In this document: positions 43,538 through 55,119 of the stretch, piece after piece
Numbering within the stretch: the first letter of the stretch is position 1
Layout of the letters: every line of letters starts with the position of its first letter
DNA from: Candidatus Propionivibrio dominans
GTDB taxonomy: Bacteria > Pseudomonadota > Gammaproteobacteria > Burkholderiales > Rhodocyclaceae
DNA length: 64,000 nt
Assembly (NCBI GenBank): GCA_016709335.1
Contig: JADJNC010000009.1
Location: forward strand, 62,001 to 126,000
Direction: 5' to 3'
Made by a program: the position numbers and the translations under genes
The notes under the pieces: model-generated
Databases searched by the model: none
What the model was told of the DNA's origin: nothing
What the model saw: only the letters and a program-made list of their open reading frames with translations

Positions 43538-43963
43538 ATGGCAGGCCTTAAACCCGACACGCCGATTCCGACCGAGATCAAACTGCACCAGAAATCCCGT
43601 ATCCTCGAACTGGCGTTCGACAATGGTGAGCGTTTTGAGCTGACTTACGAATTCCTGCGCGTTTTTACACCTTCAGCCGAAGCGCGCGGCCACGGCCAGG
43701 GGCAGGAGACGCTGCAGGTCGGCAAACGTGATGTGGATATTGTCAGCCTCGAACCGGTCGGCAATTATGCGCTCAAGCCGGTATTTTCCGATGGTCACGA
43801 AAGCGGCCTCTATTCCTGGGATATTCTGCATACGCTTTGCGTACACCGTGACGAGTTGTGGCAGGCCTACCTCGACAAGCTGGAAGCGGGAGGTGGCAGT
43901 CGCGACCCGGCTGATTGCCCTGCTCCTGCCGTCAAAGCGCCCTCCTGCGGCAGTGCGCGTTGA
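43538..43963 (+). CDS. DUF971 domain-containing protein
   Basis: 141 residues. The DUF971 fold is visible in PTEIKLHQKSRILELAFDNG, FELTYEFLRVFTPSAEARGH and the C-terminal YSWDILHTLCVHRDELWQAY. The domain is shared with plant gamma-butyrobetaine hydroxylase N-termini and with bacterial proteins linked to Fe-S assembly or apbC-like functions. In betaproteobacteria this gene regularly precedes ubiE, as here (33 bases apart), which suggests a shared transcript with the ubiquinone genes. The role is unknown. The final 25 residues (GGSRDPADCPAPAV onward) are low-complexity. Confidence 0.87.
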   Translation: MAGLKPDTPIPTEIKLHQKSRILELAFDNGERFELTYEFLRVFTPSAEARGHGQGQETLQVGKRDVDIVSLEPVGNYALKPVFSDGHESGLYSWDILHTLCVHRDELWQAYLDKLEAGGGSRDPADCPAPAVKAPSCGSAR

Positions 43964-43996
43964 TTTTTCGCTGATTGACTCCATGTTCTGCGCAAG

Positions 43997-44731
43997 ATGA
44001 ACAGCAAAACCCATTTCGGCTTCGAGCAAGTCGCCGAGGCCGAAAAAGCCCGGCGCGTTGCTGAGGTCTTCGATTCCGTGGCGCAGAAATACGACCTGAT
44101 GAACGACGTCATGTCGGTTGGCATGCACCGACTGTGGAAATTATTCACCCTTGCCCGAAGCGGCGTCCGCGAAGGTTCGCGTGTGCTTGATGTTGCCGGC
44201 GGCACCGGGGACCTCGCGCTGGCGTTCGCCGGCAAGGTCGGAAAAACGGGCGAAGTCTGGCTCACCGACATCAACAATGCCATGCTGACCAATGGCCGTG
44301 ACCGACTGTGCGACAAAGGGTTCCTGATCCCGGTCGCGCAGTGTGATGCAGAGAAACTACCTTTCCCGGATGACTATTTTGATTGCGTGACAGTGGCATT
44401 CGGACTGCGCAACATGACCCACAAGGGCTCCGCGCTGGCCGAGATGCGGCGCGTGCTGCGCCCCGGCGGATGCTTGCTGGTTCTGGAGTTCTCCCAGGTA
44501 TGGAAGCCGCTGGCGCCGGCCTATGATTTCTACTCTTTCAAGGTCATTCCGCGCATCGGTCAAATCATCACCGGGGATGAGGCCAGTTATCGTTATCTGG
44601 CCGAATCAATTCGCGTCCATCCGGATCAGGAAAAGCTGAAAGAAATGATGGAACAGGCCGGTCTTGAGAAGGTCGACTATTTCAATCTGACGCTCGGAGT
44701 TGTCGCTCTGCATCGTGGTTTCAAATTCTGA
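43997..44731 (+). CDS. ubiE: Ubiquinone/menaquinone C-methyltransferase
   Basis: 244 residues with all UbiE landmarks: [21 protein letters not shown], the SAM-binding [37 protein letters not shown] and [23 protein letters not shown] split over the next strands, and [20 protein letters not shown] near the C-terminus. It methylates the C2 of demethoxyubiquinol precursors (and demethylmenaquinol where present). It sits in a plus-strand group DUF971-ubiE-Tim44-like-ubiJ with short gaps; the next start codon is 11 bases away. Membrane-associated cytosolic enzyme. Confidence 0.95.
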   Translation: MNSKTHFGFEQVAEAEKARRVAEVFDSVAQKYDLMNDVMSVGMHRLWKLFTLARSGVREGSRVLDVAGGTGDLALAFAGKVGKTGEVWLTDINNAMLTNGRDRLCDKGFLIPVAQCDAEKLPFPDDYFDCVTVAFGLRNMTHKGSALAEMRRVLRPGGCLLVLEFSQVWKPLAPAYDFYSFKVIPRIGQIITGDEASYRYLAESIRVHPDQEKLKEMMEQAGLEKVDYFNLTLGVVALHRGFKF

Positions 44732-44742
44732 AGGATAAACAA

Positions 44743-45625
44743 TTGAAAAATACATTATTGGCTTTTTTGGCTTTATTCATGGCGCTTGGCCTGAGCGTCG
44801 GCAACGCCGAAGCCGCACGCCTGGGCGGTGGCAAGTCTTTCGGCATGCAACGCCAGGCGGTGCCGCCCAAACCCGCGACACCTGCCCAGCAGGCCACCCC
44901 CGCCGCGCCCGCTTCGCCTGCCGCCGCACCCGCCGCCGCACCCAAACGCAACTGGATGGGTCCGCTGGCCGGTCTCGCTGCCGGCCTCGGCATAGCCGCC
45001 CTGCTCTCGCACTTCGGCATGGGCGAAGGACTGGCCAACATCCTGATGATCGCCTTGCTGGTGATGGCAGCGTTTTTCGTCTTCAAATTGCTGTTCCGCC
45101 GCAAGACGGCTGCGGCGCCCCCCGCAGCCCATGAGCCCTTGCAATACGCCGGTGCCGGTGCCGGTGGCCCGGCCATGGCCCCGCCACCTGTCACTCCCCA
45201 GTTGCCCGGCTCGCTGGCGCCTGCTGCCGTCGCCACCTCGGCGGGGCGTATTCCCGAAGGCTTTGACAGCGAGGGTTTCCTGCGAGTCGCCAAGCTCAAC
45301 TTCATTCGCCTGCAGGCCGCCAATGACGCCGGGAACCTTGACGACATTCGCGAATTTGTCAGTCCGGAGCTGTTTGCCGAAATCAGGATGCAAATCGACG
45401 AGCGCGGCAAGGCAGCGCAGCAGACCGACATTGTGACCCCTGAATGCGGAACTCCTTGAGGTCAGTACCGAGGGCAGCCGCCACATTGCCAGCGTACATT
45501 TCAGCGGCATGATTCGCGAGGAGGCGGACGCCGCTGCCGCGCCTTTCGATGAGGTCTGGAATCTGAGCAAGCCGAGCGAAGGCGGCCAGGGCTGGGTAAT
45601 CGCCGGAATCCAGCAACTCGGTTGA
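44743..45625 (+). CDS. Tim44-like domain protein, frameshifted near the C-terminus
   Basis: From a TTG at 44743 (AAGGA 7 bases before) the protein has a signal-like N-terminus (LLAFLALFMALGLSVGNAEA), an Ala/Pro-rich linker, two membrane segments (MGPLAGLAAGLGIAALL and NILMIALLVMAAFFVF), and then the Tim44-like domain (DSEGFLRVAKLNFIRLQAAND). The annotated frame stops at 45459, but one base fewer in C4 at 45437-45440 continues it as TLNAELLEVSTEG to GWVIAGIQQLG at 45625, giving about 293 residues. Bacterial Tim44-like proteins are inner-membrane proteins of uncertain role. ubiJ follows 7 bases later, so the genes are probably co-transcribed. Confidence 0.85.
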
Positions 45626-45632
45626 GTCTGTG

Positions 45633-46202
45633 ATGCTGGTCGATGCGGCACTCGGATGCGTCAATCATCTTCTCGCGGGCGAAGATTGGGCACGCCAGCG
45701 CCTCATGGCTTTTGTCGGGCAGACAGCACGCCTTGAACTCGGCGCGCTGAGCCTGCCGCTTGAAATCACCACCTCCGGATACTTCGCTGCGGGCGACAGG
45801 AGTACTGCAGCGAACGTTACACTGAAGCTGCCTGCCGATGCACCATTACTTGTGCTGACTGATCGCCCCGCGTTGCGTGCCGCAACGCAGATCAGCGGCG
45901 CAGCCGAACTGGCGGAGAGCCTCGGATTTGTTTTCCGCAATCTGCGCTGGGATGCCGAAAGTGATCTGGCGTTGCTGACGGGTGACATCGCCGCCCGACG
46001 ACTGCTTGACGGCGGCAAGCAACTGGTCAATTGGCATCAGCAGCAGGCCAGAAATCTGGCACTGGGTCTGGCCGAGTATTTCACCGAGGAAAATCCGACT
46101 ATCGCCCGCCATCAGGACGTTTCCACTTTCTGCCGGGAAATCAGCAACCTGCAGGAGGACCTGGCTGAACTCGAAAAACGGGTGACAAGCCTCGAAGGCT
46201 GA
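45633..46202 (+). CDS. ubiJ: Ubiquinone biosynthesis accessory factor UbiJ (SCP2-like)
   Basis: About 189 residues. The N-terminal SCP2-type lipid-binding region starts LVDAALGCVNHLLAGEDWAR; the typical strand TLKLPADAPLLVLTDRPAL follows. Downstream are DLALLTGDIAARRLLDGG and a C-terminal coiled coil (ISNLQEDLAELEKRVTSLEG). This order matches UbiJ, which scaffolds the ubiquinone biosynthesis complex. A GTG at 45630 directly precedes the ATG at 45633. The gene is the last of the ubiE group; ubiB, often next, is absent and a strong terminator follows instead. Confidence 0.85.
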   Translation: MLVDAALGCVNHLLAGEDWARQRLMAFVGQTARLELGALSLPLEITTSGYFAAGDRSTAANVTLKLPADAPLLVLTDRPALRAATQISGAAELAESLGFVFRNLRWDAESDLALLTGDIAARRLLDGGKQLVNWHQQQARNLALGLAEYFTEENPTIARHQDVSTFCREISNLQEDLAELEKRVTSLEG

Positions 46203-46254
46203 GCGAATAATTCGAAGGCAGGTGTCGCCCTGCCTGATGCGCAGGCCGGATGTG

Positions 46255-46285
46255 AAGAAGGCAGGCGTTGCCACCTGCCTTCTTT
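46255..46285. terminator. Bidirectional intrinsic terminator between ubiJ and atpC
   Basis: An 11-bp perfect stem AAGAAGGCAGG / CCTGCCTTCTT with an 8-base loop, followed by T on the plus strand; the arms supply T/C-rich tails on both strands. It lies between the convergent ubiJ and atpC genes and could serve both. Confidence 0.8.
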
Positions 46286-46298
46286 AAGTGTCCTGAGT

Positions 46299-46727
46299 TC
46301 AGGATCCAGGGCGTTTGCGTAATTTCTTGATTGCGTGCAACTGAGCGACTGCCTGCGCCAGTTCCGCTTCTGCCGAAGCGTAGTTGGTATCCGAAGCGCG
46401 ATTCTTCAGTGCTTCTTCGGCATGCTGCTTGGCCGCGATGGACTTGGCCTCATCCAGATCGTGGGCACGAATCGCCGTGTCGGAGAGCAGAGTAATCAGC
46501 GTCGGCTGCACTTCTAGCACACCGCCGGAGACATAGATCAGCTCAAAATCTTCGTGATCGGGTATCTTCAGACGAACGGTACCCGGTTTGATACGAGTCA
46601 GCAGCGGGGTATGACGCGGGTAGATGCCCAACTCACCGGCTTCTCCAGGAAATACCGCGAACTCGGTCTCGCCGGAATAAATCAGTTCCTCGGCACTAAC
46701 TACGTCAACATGAACTCTGAGTGGCAT
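46299..46727 (-). CDS. atpC: ATP synthase F1 epsilon subunit
   Basis: 142 residues. The beta-sandwich N-domain is visible in [40 protein letters not shown] (conserved in epsilon) and [20 protein letters not shown]. The C-terminal helical hairpin ([20 protein letters not shown]) can inhibit ATP hydrolysis. It is the last gene of the operon, 72 bases after atpD, and its 3' end faces the shared terminator. The F1 central stalk component links gamma to the c-ring. Confidence 0.96.
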   Translation of the reverse strand: MPLRVHVDVVSAEELIYSGETEFAVFPGEAGELGIYPRHTPLLTRIKPGTVRLKIPDHEDFELIYVSGGVLEVQPTLITLLSDTAIRAHDLDEAKSIAAKQHAEEALKNRASDTNYASAEAELAQAVAQLHAIKKLRKRPGS

Positions 46728-46799
46728 GGTTTTCCCCTGCGCGGGTCGTGTCGGATGCGTACGGCCTGTACGCCATCACGACGCCCCGATGGATTGAGC

Positions 46800-48236
<1,437 letters not shown>

Positions 48237-49103
48237 TCAGACAGCCGCTGCGCCGCTGACAATTTCCGAAAGCTCTTTGGTGATCGATGCCTGGCGAGCC
48301 TTGTTATAAACCAGCTTGAGCTCACCTATGACGTCTTTGGCGTTGTCCGAGGCAGCCTTCATGGCTACCATGCGCGCGCTCTGCTCGGAAGCCATATTTT
48401 CGGCCACCGCCTGATACAGGCTTGCTTCAACGTAACGCACCAGCAGATCGTCGATCACCGACTTGGCATCGGGCTCGTAGAGGTAATCCCAACTGTTGCG
48501 GCTACTGCTTCCCACCAGCTCACCGGACAGCGGCAGCAATTGTTCAATGACCGGTTCCTGCTTCATGGTGTTGATGAAACGGGTGTAGGCAATGTACAGA
48601 ACGTCGATCTCACCCTTGATGTAGGCGTCGAGCTGAACCTTGGCGGGACCGATCAGCTTTTCAAGATGCGGCGTATCGCCCATACCCACAACATGCGACA
48701 CAATATCTGCTCCGGCGCGCATCATGAAACTGAAGCCCCGGTTGCCAATGGCGGTCACCTGAAGTTTTTTTCCTTCAGCGTCCCACTCCTTCATCCGGCT
48801 CAGAGCAAGACGCAGGACATTGGTATTCAGGCCACCGCACAGCCCCTTGTCGGATGTTACCGCGATCAGACCGACCGACTTTATCTGCTCGCGTGTGACG
48901 AGGAAAGGGTGACTGTAGTCCGTCAGTGCATGCGACAGGTTCCCGGCCACACGCCTGATTTTTTCGCCGTAGGGTCGGGCCGCGCGCATCCGATCCTGCG
49001 CCTTGCGCATTTTCGAAGCGGCCACCATCTCCATGGCCTTGGTGATCTTGCGCGTACTTTCTACGCTCTTGATCTTGTTACGTATTTCCTTGCCGCTTGC
49101 CAT
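48237..49103 (-). CDS. atpG: ATP synthase F1 gamma subunit
   Basis: 288 residues beginning with the canonical [20 protein letters not shown], which forms the N-terminal coiled-coil helix in the rotor shaft. [20 protein letters not shown] and the C-terminal [20 protein letters not shown], with [14 protein letters not shown], complete the signature. GGAG lies 6 bases before the start. It is the rotating central stalk coupling the c-ring to catalysis. 18 bases separate it from atpA. Confidence 0.97.
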   Translation of the reverse strand: MASGKEIRNKIKSVESTRKITKAMEMVAASKMRKAQDRMRAARPYGEKIRRVAGNLSHALTDYSHPFLVTREQIKSVGLIAVTSDKGLCGGLNTNVLRLALSRMKEWDAEGKKLQVTAIGNRGFSFMMRAGADIVSHVVGMGDTPHLEKLIGPAKVQLDAYIKGEIDVLYIAYTRFINTMKQEPVIEQLLPLSGELVGSSSRNSWDYLYEPDAKSVIDDLLVRYVEASLYQAVAENMASEQSARMVAMKAASDNAKDVIGELKLVYNKARQASITKELSEIVSGAAAV

Positions 49104-49121
49104 GGCAATCTCCTTGATCGA

Positions 49122-50660
49122 TCAGGCCAGCGTGGCCTTGAACTCCTCGATCGCCTTGGTGAGTTCTTTCTCAGCGTCAGCATCAAGATCTTTGCTCGTC
49201 TCGATCTTGCTGACGAGGGCGGCGTACTTCTGCTTGACGAAGCTCTGCATCTGCTTTTCGATATCAAGCGCATTCTTCACTTCGACATCATCGAAAAAGC
49301 CCTTGTTAACAGCGTGCAAGGTAATCGCCATCTCGGAAATTGCCATCGGTGAGTATTGTGGTTGCTTCATCAATTCGGTAACCAAGCGACCACGGTCAAG
49401 CTGCTTGCGCGTCGCTTCGTCCAGATCGGAAGCAAATTGCGCGAAGGCGGCCAGTTCGCGGTACTGGGCGAGCGCCAGACGCACGCCGCCACCGAGCTTT
49501 TTGATGACCTTGGTCTGCGCCGCACCACCCACACGCGACACCGAAATACCGGCATCAATGGCCGGCCGGACCCCGGAGTTGAAGAGGTCGGTATCGAGGA
49601 AGATCTGACCGTCGGTAATCGAAATGACGTTGGTCGGAACAAAAGCCGACACGTCGCCGGCCTGCGTTTCGATCACCGGCAATGCGGTCAACGAACCCGT
49701 CTTTCCCTTGACTTCGCCGTTGGTGAACTTTTCGACCCATTCTTCCGAAACACGAGCGGCACGCTCAAGCAGGCGGGAGTGCAGGTAAAAGACGTCGCCC
49801 GGGTAAGCTTCACGACCCGGAGGACGACGCAACAGCAGGGAAACCTGACGGTAGGCCCAGGCTTGTTTGGTCAGATCGTCGTAAATGATCAGCGCATCCT
49901 GACCACGGTCACGGAAATATTCGCCCATCGTACAGCCCGAGTAGGGCGCAATGTACTGCAAGGCTGCAGATTCGGCTGCTGTGGCGGCAACGATGATGGT
50001 GTATTCCATCGCGCCATGTTCTTCCAGCTTGCGCAATACGTTGGCGACCGTCGAAGCTTTCTGGCCGATCGCAACGTAGATACAAATCAGATCCTTGCCC
50101 TTCTGATTGATGATGGTATCAATTGCCACTGCAGTCTTGCCGGTCTGACGGTCACCGATGATCAGTTCACGCTGGCCACGACCGATCGGAACCATCGCGT
50201 CGATTGATTTCAGACCCGTCTGCACCGGCTGCGAAACCGACTTGCGCCAGATGACTCCAGGCGCCACTTTTTCAATCTTGTCGGTCAGCTTGGCATTGAC
50301 CGGGCCCTTGCCGTCAATCGGCTGGCCTAGGGAGTTAACCACGCGGCCGAGCAGTTCCGGACCAACCGGAACTTCAAGGATGCGTCCGGTCGTCTTGACC
50401 GTATCACCTTCGGTAATCTGCTCGTATTCGCCGAGTACCACGGCACCGACCGAGTCGCGCTCGAGATTTAGCGCCATGCCGAAGGCACCGCCAGGAAATT
50501 CAAGCATTTCACCCTGCATCACGTCGGCCAGACCGTGCACACGACAAATGCCGTCAGTTACCGAGACAACCGTACCCTGCGTACGTGTTTCGGCACCTAC
50601 GTCCAGATTCAGAATCTTGCTCTTGATCAGTTCACTGATCTCGGAAGGATTCAATTGCAT
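49122..50660 (-). CDS. atpA: ATP synthase F1 alpha subunit
   Basis: 512 residues. Beta-barrel start [20 protein letters not shown]; Walker [41 protein letters not shown]; the arginine finger region [20 protein letters not shown] and [22 protein letters not shown] precedes the ATG by 7 bases. Non-catalytic nucleotide-binding subunit that contributes the arginine finger to beta. Length is typical (about 513). Confidence 0.98.
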   Translation of the reverse strand: MQLNPSEISELIKSKILNLDVGAETRTQGTVVSVTDGICRVHGLADVMQGEMLEFPGGAFGMALNLERDSVGAVVLGEYEQITEGDTVKTTGRILEVPVGPELLGRVVNSLGQPIDGKGPVNAKLTDKIEKVAPGVIWRKSVSQPVQTGLKSIDAMVPIGRGQRELIIGDRQTGKTAVAIDTIINQKGKDLICIYVAIGQKASTVANVLRKLEEHGAMEYTIIVAATAAESAALQYIAPYSGCTMGEYFRDRGQDALIIYDDLTKQAWAYRQVSLLLRRPPGREAYPGDVFYLHSRLLERAARVSEEWVEKFTNGEVKGKTGSLTALPVIETQAGDVSAFVPTNVISITDGQIFLDTDLFNSGVRPAIDAGISVSRVGGAAQTKVIKKLGGGVRLALAQYRELAAFAQFASDLDEATRKQLDRGRLVTELMKQPQYSPMAISEMAITLHAVNKGFFDDVEVKNALDIEKQMQSFVKQKYAALVSKIETSKDLDADAEKELTKAIEEFKATLA

Positions 50661-50669
50661 GAATTTCTC

Positions 50670-51206
50670 CTAGTTCTTAAGCGCCGTGGCCATCGCATCA
50701 AGCTTGCCGCGAACGGAAGCATCGAGTACCTGGTCACCTACAGCCACCTTGATCCCACCAATCAGCGTTGCATCCACCTCAACGCGAGGCTGGAGCTTGC
50801 TGGAAAAATGGGATTCAAGCTGGCTCATCAGATTTTTCAGTTGTGCATCGGTGAGAGAATAGGCACTGCTGATAACAGCTTCCTTGACCCCCTCGTCTTT
50901 GCTCTTGAGCTGCTCGTAGATTTCCTGGATTTGCGTCAGCACGTCGAGCCGTTCGTTTTCGGCCAGAATGCCAATAAAGGAAGTCAGCTCCTTGTTGCCC
51001 GGTTCACCGGAAAGTGAAACAAACAGATCCGCGACCTGCCTGGCGGAAAACTTCGGATTACCTACAACCTTGGTCATTTCGGCATCTTGCGCGATCGCAG
51101 CAAGCCGCTGCAATCGATCTGACCAGGCCTTCAGCGACTTGCTTTCCCGCGCCAGACGGAAAACAGCCTGTGCATAGGGGCGAGCGATGGTGACAGATTC
51201 AGCCAT
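50670..51206 (-). CDS. atpH: ATP synthase F1 delta subunit
   Basis: 178 residues with the OSCP/delta pattern: TIARPYAQAVFRLARESKSL at the start, FIGILAENERLDVLTQIQEI in the middle and PRVEVDATLIGGIKVAVGDQ with VLDASVRGKLDAM at the end. It clamps the peripheral stalk (b dimer) to the top of F1. atpF ends 5 bases upstream and atpA starts 9 bases downstream. Confidence 0.96.
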   Translation of the reverse strand: MAESVTIARPYAQAVFRLARESKSLKAWSDRLQRLAAIAQDAEMTKVVGNPKFSARQVADLFVSLSGEPGNKELTSFIGILAENERLDVLTQIQEIYEQLKSKDEGVKEAVISSAYSLTDAQLKNLMSQLESHFSSKLQPRVEVDATLIGGIKVAVGDQVLDASVRGKLDAMATALKN

Positions 51207-51211
51207 GAGCG

Positions 51212-51682
51212 TTACAGATCCTGTTTGATCGCAGCCAGCATGCTGGCATGCACCTTGGCATCGATTTCTCGGCGCAGAATCTTCTCGGCACCGGCAACGG
51301 CCAGTTCGGCAACACGTTCACGCAGGGATTCCTTGACGCGTGCAGCTTCCTGATCGATTTCCGCCTTGGCACCGGCAACGACCTTGTCGGCTTCGACCTT
51401 GGCCTGCGTCTTGGCATCCTCAATGATTTGTTGCGCGCGTTTCTCGGCTTGAGCAAGGATTTCAGCTACCTTTACCTTGCCTTCGCGTACGGTTTCAGCC
51501 GAATTCTTCGATGCCAGTTCCAGACTATGCCGGCCGCGTTCTGCGGAGGCGAGGCCATCGGCGATCTTTGTCGCACGTTCGTCAAGCGCCTTCATGATGG
51601 GCGGCCACACGAACTTCATCGTGAACCACGCCAGAATGAAGAACACAACGATCTGGGCGAACAGAGTTGCGTTCAGATTCAC
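51212..51682 (-). CDS. atpF: ATP synthase F0 b subunit
   Basis: 156 residues starting at a GTG (51682) with GGGAAG upstream. One N-terminal membrane helix ([20 protein letters not shown]) is followed by [19 protein letters not shown] and a long charged coiled coil rich in Ala, Glu and Lys (residues 30-140). It forms the peripheral stator stalk as a dimer. Length equals the E. coli subunit (156). Confidence 0.96.
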   Translation of the reverse strand: MNLNATLFAQIVVFFILAWFTMKFVWPPIMKALDERATKIADGLASAERGRHSLELASKNSAETVREGKVKVAEILAQAEKRAQQIIEDAKTQAKVEADKVVAGAKAEIDQEAARVKESLRERVAELAVAGAEKILRREIDAKVHASMLAAIKQDL

Positions 51683-51721
51683 GGTTATCTTCCCTCTTAA
51701 AGGTTGATGGGAGATGTCCGA

Positions 51722-51994
<273 letters not shown>

Positions 51995-52029
51995 TCAGTT
52001 AACAATCAGAACTACAACAAACTTTGTAC

Positions 52030-52899
52030 TTAATGACTTTCGTGTGCCTGACCGATATACACCAGCGCCAGCATCATGAAGATGAAGGCCTGTAGCAGGA
52101 CAATCAGGATGTGGAAGATAGCCCAGGCCGAACCGGCCAGTATGTGGCCGATCCATAGTAGCGGTCCGGTCATGCCTGTGGATACACCGTAGGTAGCGCC
52201 CATCAGCGCGATCAGCATGAACAGCAACTCACCGGCATACATGTTGCCGAACAGTCGCATGCCGTGAGAAACGGTTTTGGACAGAAATTCAATCATCTGC
52301 ATCAGGAAATTGGGCAGATAGAGCAAGGGGTGGTTACCAAACGGCGCTGTAAAGAGCTCGTGGACCCAGCCGCCCAGTCCCTTGATCTTGATGTTGTACC
52401 AGATGCAGATAAGAAGCACGCCGATTGACATGCCGAGTGTCACGTTAAGATCTGCGGTAGGCACCACACGCAGGTAGGCGTGATGATCACCGGAAGCGTA
52501 CTGCCAGAATTTGGGGAGCAAATCGACCGGCAGGAAGTCCATCGAATTCATCAGGAAAATCCAGACAAACACGGTCAATGCAAGTGGTGCGACAAAGTGG
52601 CGAGATTCCTTGTTGTGAATAATCCCTTTGGCCTGGCTGTCCACCATTTCAACAAGTATTTCCAGCGCGGCCTGTGCTCGGCCGGGAACGCCGGAAGTCA
52701 CTTTCTTTGCCAGCCGCCACATGACAAACAGCCCGAGCACACCCATCAGGATCGAGAAGAAAACGCTATCCAGATTGATGATGGAGAAGTCGATTATCGA
52801 CGTCTGCGCATGCCCCGAGGTATTCAACTGGGTCAGGTGGTGGACGACGTATTCGCCAGCGTTCGGAGCGTTTGCAGCAGCTTCGTGACCAGTAGCCAT
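52030..52899 (-). CDS. atpB: ATP synthase F0 a subunit
   Basis: 289 residues, five to six membrane helices. The essential Arg lies in SHGMRLFGNMYAGELLFMLI; FLMNSMDFLPVDLLPKFWQY and the C-terminal LLQAFIFMMLALVYIGQAHE are conserved. The N-terminal 40 residues contain HHLTQLNTSG before the first helix, as in betaproteobacterial AtpB. It forms the proton half-channels against the c-ring. Two bases separate its start from the stop of atpI. Confidence 0.97.
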   Translation of the reverse strand: MATGHEAAANAPNAGEYVVHHLTQLNTSGHAQTSIIDFSIINLDSVFFSILMGVLGLFVMWRLAKKVTSGVPGRAQAALEILVEMVDSQAKGIIHNKESRHFVAPLALTVFVWIFLMNSMDFLPVDLLPKFWQYASGDHHAYLRVVPTADLNVTLGMSIGVLLICIWYNIKIKGLGGWVHELFTAPFGNHPLLYLPNFLMQMIEFLSKTVSHGMRLFGNMYAGELLFMLIALMGATYGVSTGMTGPLLWIGHILAGSAWAIFHILIVLLQAFIFMMLALVYIGQAHESH

Positions 52900-52901
52900 G
52901 A

Positions 52902-53243
52902 TCAGGACTTTTTCCAGAAAGCCAAAAAACCCGCTTGCAAAGCAAGCCCCAGGCCGATCAGCATGGAAGGCCCGTGCAAATCGGAGTATTTCGTAACAAC
53001 GAGAACCAGTAACCCTACCGTTGCTGCAATCTTGACGAATTCGCCAACAAAGAAATTGGCAGAGTATGAAGCTCCGGGCCGACCAGCCACGAACTTCAGG
53101 CGCAAGGCAAACAAAAAGTTAGGCAGGATACACGCCGCCCCGCCCAATGTTGCCGACACCGCTCCCTGCGTTCCTGCGAACAAACCAGCTATTAACGCCG
53201 TAATTATTGTTACCCCTGCTTGCAGAATGATAGCTCTGAACAT
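52902..53243 (-). CDS. atpI: ATP synthase-associated protein I
   Basis: 113 residues from the ATG at 53243 (MFRAIILQAGVTIITALIAG); a TTG at 53273 would add ten residues but leave almost no leader behind the predicted promoter. Four hydrophobic segments and the motif GAACILPNFLFALRL fit the AtpI family. AtpI helps assemble the c-ring or import Mg2+ in some species and is dispensable. It is the first gene of the operon. Confidence 0.85.
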   Translation of the reverse strand: MFRAIILQAGVTIITALIAGLFAGTQGAVSATLGGAACILPNFLFALRLKFVAGRPGASYSANFFVGEFVKIAATVGLLVLVVTKYSDLHGPSMLIGLGLALQAGFLAFWKKS

Positions 53244-53285
53244 TAGCTGATACAAAAAGGCTACTTGCTGCAAGTCGTCTAGTTA

Positions 53286-53314
53286 ACTATAAGACTATTC
53301 GAAATTTGCGTCAA
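53286..53314 (-). promoter_or_regulatory. Sigma70-type promoter for the atp operon
   Basis: On the minus strand TTGACG (53309-53314) and TATAGT (53286-53291) are separated by exactly 17 bases. Transcription would start near 53279, about 36 bases before the preferred atpI ATG at 53243. Both hexamers match consensus at 5 of 6 positions. Confidence 0.75.
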
Positions 53315-53472
53315 TACTTATTCGTGCAAGAGTTGAATATAGCACTTTGCCAGTCATAAAACAGCATGAAAAATTGATCAAACATCCCGAAAGTCTGAAA
53401 TCTCCAGAACAAGCCCTTCGCAGCAGTCATCCAGACGCGAGAACCGATTGATTTATAAACCTATTTGATTCG

Positions 53473-54321
53473 CTAGCGCATCCGCTGCAGGATGCCTTCA
53501 AGCTGATCGAGATCGCCGAATTCAATCCTGATTTTACCGGCACCCTTCTTGTTGGTAATGATTTCAACCTGCGCACCGAGAAAATCCGACAGCTCTTCCT
53601 GAAGACGCAGCACATCCCGATCCGGCTTGATTGCGGCAACCGGTTTTGGTGGCTTGAGGGCATGTTGTACCATACGCTCGGCATCACGTACCGACAGGCC
53701 CTTCTGAACTACGCGCTGGGCAAGTTGAATCTGTAGCGCACCGGATAAAGGCAGCAGGGCGCGGGCATGCCCCATATCAATCTCCCCGCGCATCAGCAAC
53801 TCCTGCACCGGCGCCACCAACTGCAGCAGACGCAGAAGATTGGATGCGGCCGATCGCGAACGGCCCACCGCATCGGCGGCCTGTTGATGGGTCATTGAAA
53901 ACTCGTCGATCAGCCGTTGCAATCCCTGCGCTTCTTCCAGAGGATTGAGGTTTTCGCGCTGGATATTCTCGATCAGTGCCATGGCCAGCGCTGATTCGTC
54001 CGGGATTTCACGGATCAGGGTCGCCACCTCGGTCAGGCCAGCCATCTGGGCGGCACGCCAGCGGCGCTCACCGGCGACAATCTCGAAACGGTCTTCGCCC
54101 GATTTATCGCCCAGCGGACGTACCAGAATCGGCTGCATCAAGCCCTGTACCCGGATCGAGGCAGCCAGTTCCTCCAGCGAGGTGCTGTCCATCCGGGTGC
54201 GCGGCTGATACTTTCCTGGCTGCAGATTGCCGACCGGCAGCGAGCGCTGCTGCTCCCTGCCCTGCGTTTCGCTGTCGGCCAGCAGGGCATCAAGACCGCG
54301 ACCAAGCCCTTTCAGTTTCAT
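53473..54321 (-). CDS. parB: Chromosome-partitioning protein ParB
   Basis: 282 residues. It starts MKLKGLGRGLDALLADSE (the GLGRGLDALL box that stimulates ParA ATPase). The ParB/Srx CTP-binding domain has NLQPGKYQPRTRM and IVAGERRWRAAQMAGL, then ALIENIQRENLNPLEEAQG. The helix-turn-helix is TQ/HQQAADAVGRSRSAASNLLR; the C-terminal dimer domain includes VEIITNKKGAGKIRIEFG. Binds parS and spreads as a CTP clamp. It overlaps the parA stop by 4 bases (ATGA). parS itself was not seen in the window. Confidence 0.96.
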   Translation of the reverse strand: MKLKGLGRGLDALLADSETQGREQQRSLPVGNLQPGKYQPRTRMDSTSLEELAASIRVQGLMQPILVRPLGDKSGEDRFEIVAGERRWRAAQMAGLTEVATLIREIPDESALAMALIENIQRENLNPLEEAQGLQRLIDEFSMTHQQAADAVGRSRSAASNLLRLLQLVAPVQELLMRGEIDMGHARALLPLSGALQIQLAQRVVQKGLSVRDAERMVQHALKPPKPVAAIKPDRDVLRLQEELSDFLGAQVEIITNKKGAGKIRIEFGDLDQLEGILQRMR

Positions 54322-55118
54322 GCTTCAGCTCCTTGTGCGACGCCGGGGCGTACCAGCCCAGCGCGCCGATCCAGCATTTCCTGCGCCAGCGCCATGTAAG
54401 CCTGCGCGCCCTTTGAGGCTCGATCAAAGGCAATCACCGGTTTGCCGTAGGATGGCGCCTCGGCCAGACGGACGTTACGCGGAATGATGGTGCGATAGAC
54501 CTTACTGCCGAAATGATCTACCAACTCGCCGGAGACCTGCTGGGTCAGTGTCGAGCGCGGATCGAACAGGGTGCGCAGCAAGCCTTCGATTTCGAGTCTG
54601 GAATTGAGATTGGCGCGCACTTTCTTGAGTGTGGCGACAAGATCGGTCAGCCCTTCCAGCGCGTAATACTCGCACTGCATCGGGATCATCACCGATTCTG
54701 CCGCGACCAGCCCGTTGACGGTCAACATGTTAAGCGCCGGAGGACAGTCCATCAGGATGAAATCGTACTCATCCCGTGCCAAGGAAAGCGCGTCGCGCAA
54801 CCGGTATTCACGAGCGTCCATCTCGATCAGCTCGACCTCGGCACCAGCCAGTTCACGGTTAGCCGGCAGGATATCAAAACCGAAATCGGTGCGGATGCGC
54901 GCTTCGCTGAAGGTCGAGCGACCAATCAGAATCTGGTAAACAGTAGGCAGCGCAACACGCTTGACAACACCGCAGCCGGTGGTGGCATTACCCTGCGGAT
55001 CGAGATCGATCATCAGCACGCGCTGTCCAAGGATAGCCAGACAGGCAGACAGATTGACTGCGGTCGTGGTCTTGCCGACGCCGCCCTTCTGGTTGGTCAC
55101 TGCCAGTATTTTTGCCAA
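54318..55118 (-). CDS. parA: Chromosome-partitioning ATPase ParA (Soj)
   Basis: 266 residues from a TTG at 55118 with GGGAGAG upstream; the start gives LAKILAVTNQKGGVGKTTTA. Deviant Walker A is QKGGVGKTTTAVNLSA; Walker A' VLMIDLDPQGNATTG; Walker B FILMDCPPALNMLTVN. A non-specific DNA-binding region near RNVRLAEAPSYGKPVIAFD is conserved. It is a chromosomal (Soj-type, short) ParA. The start codon lies 1 base after the rsmG stop, so the operon is mnmG-rsmG-parA-parB. Confidence 0.96.
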   Translation of the reverse strand: MAKILAVTNQKGGVGKTTTAVNLSACLAILGQRVLMIDLDPQGNATTGCGVVKRVALPTVYQILIGRSTFSEARIRTDFGFDILPANRELAGAEVELIEMDAREYRLRDALSLARDEYDFILMDCPPALNMLTVNGLVAAESVMIPMQCEYYALEGLTDLVATLKKVRANLNSRLEIEGLLRTLFDPRSTLTQQVSGELVDHFGSKVYRTIIPRNVRLAEAPSYGKPVIAFDRASKGAQAYMALAQEMLDRRAGLVRPGVAQGAEA

Positions 55119-55119
55119 C

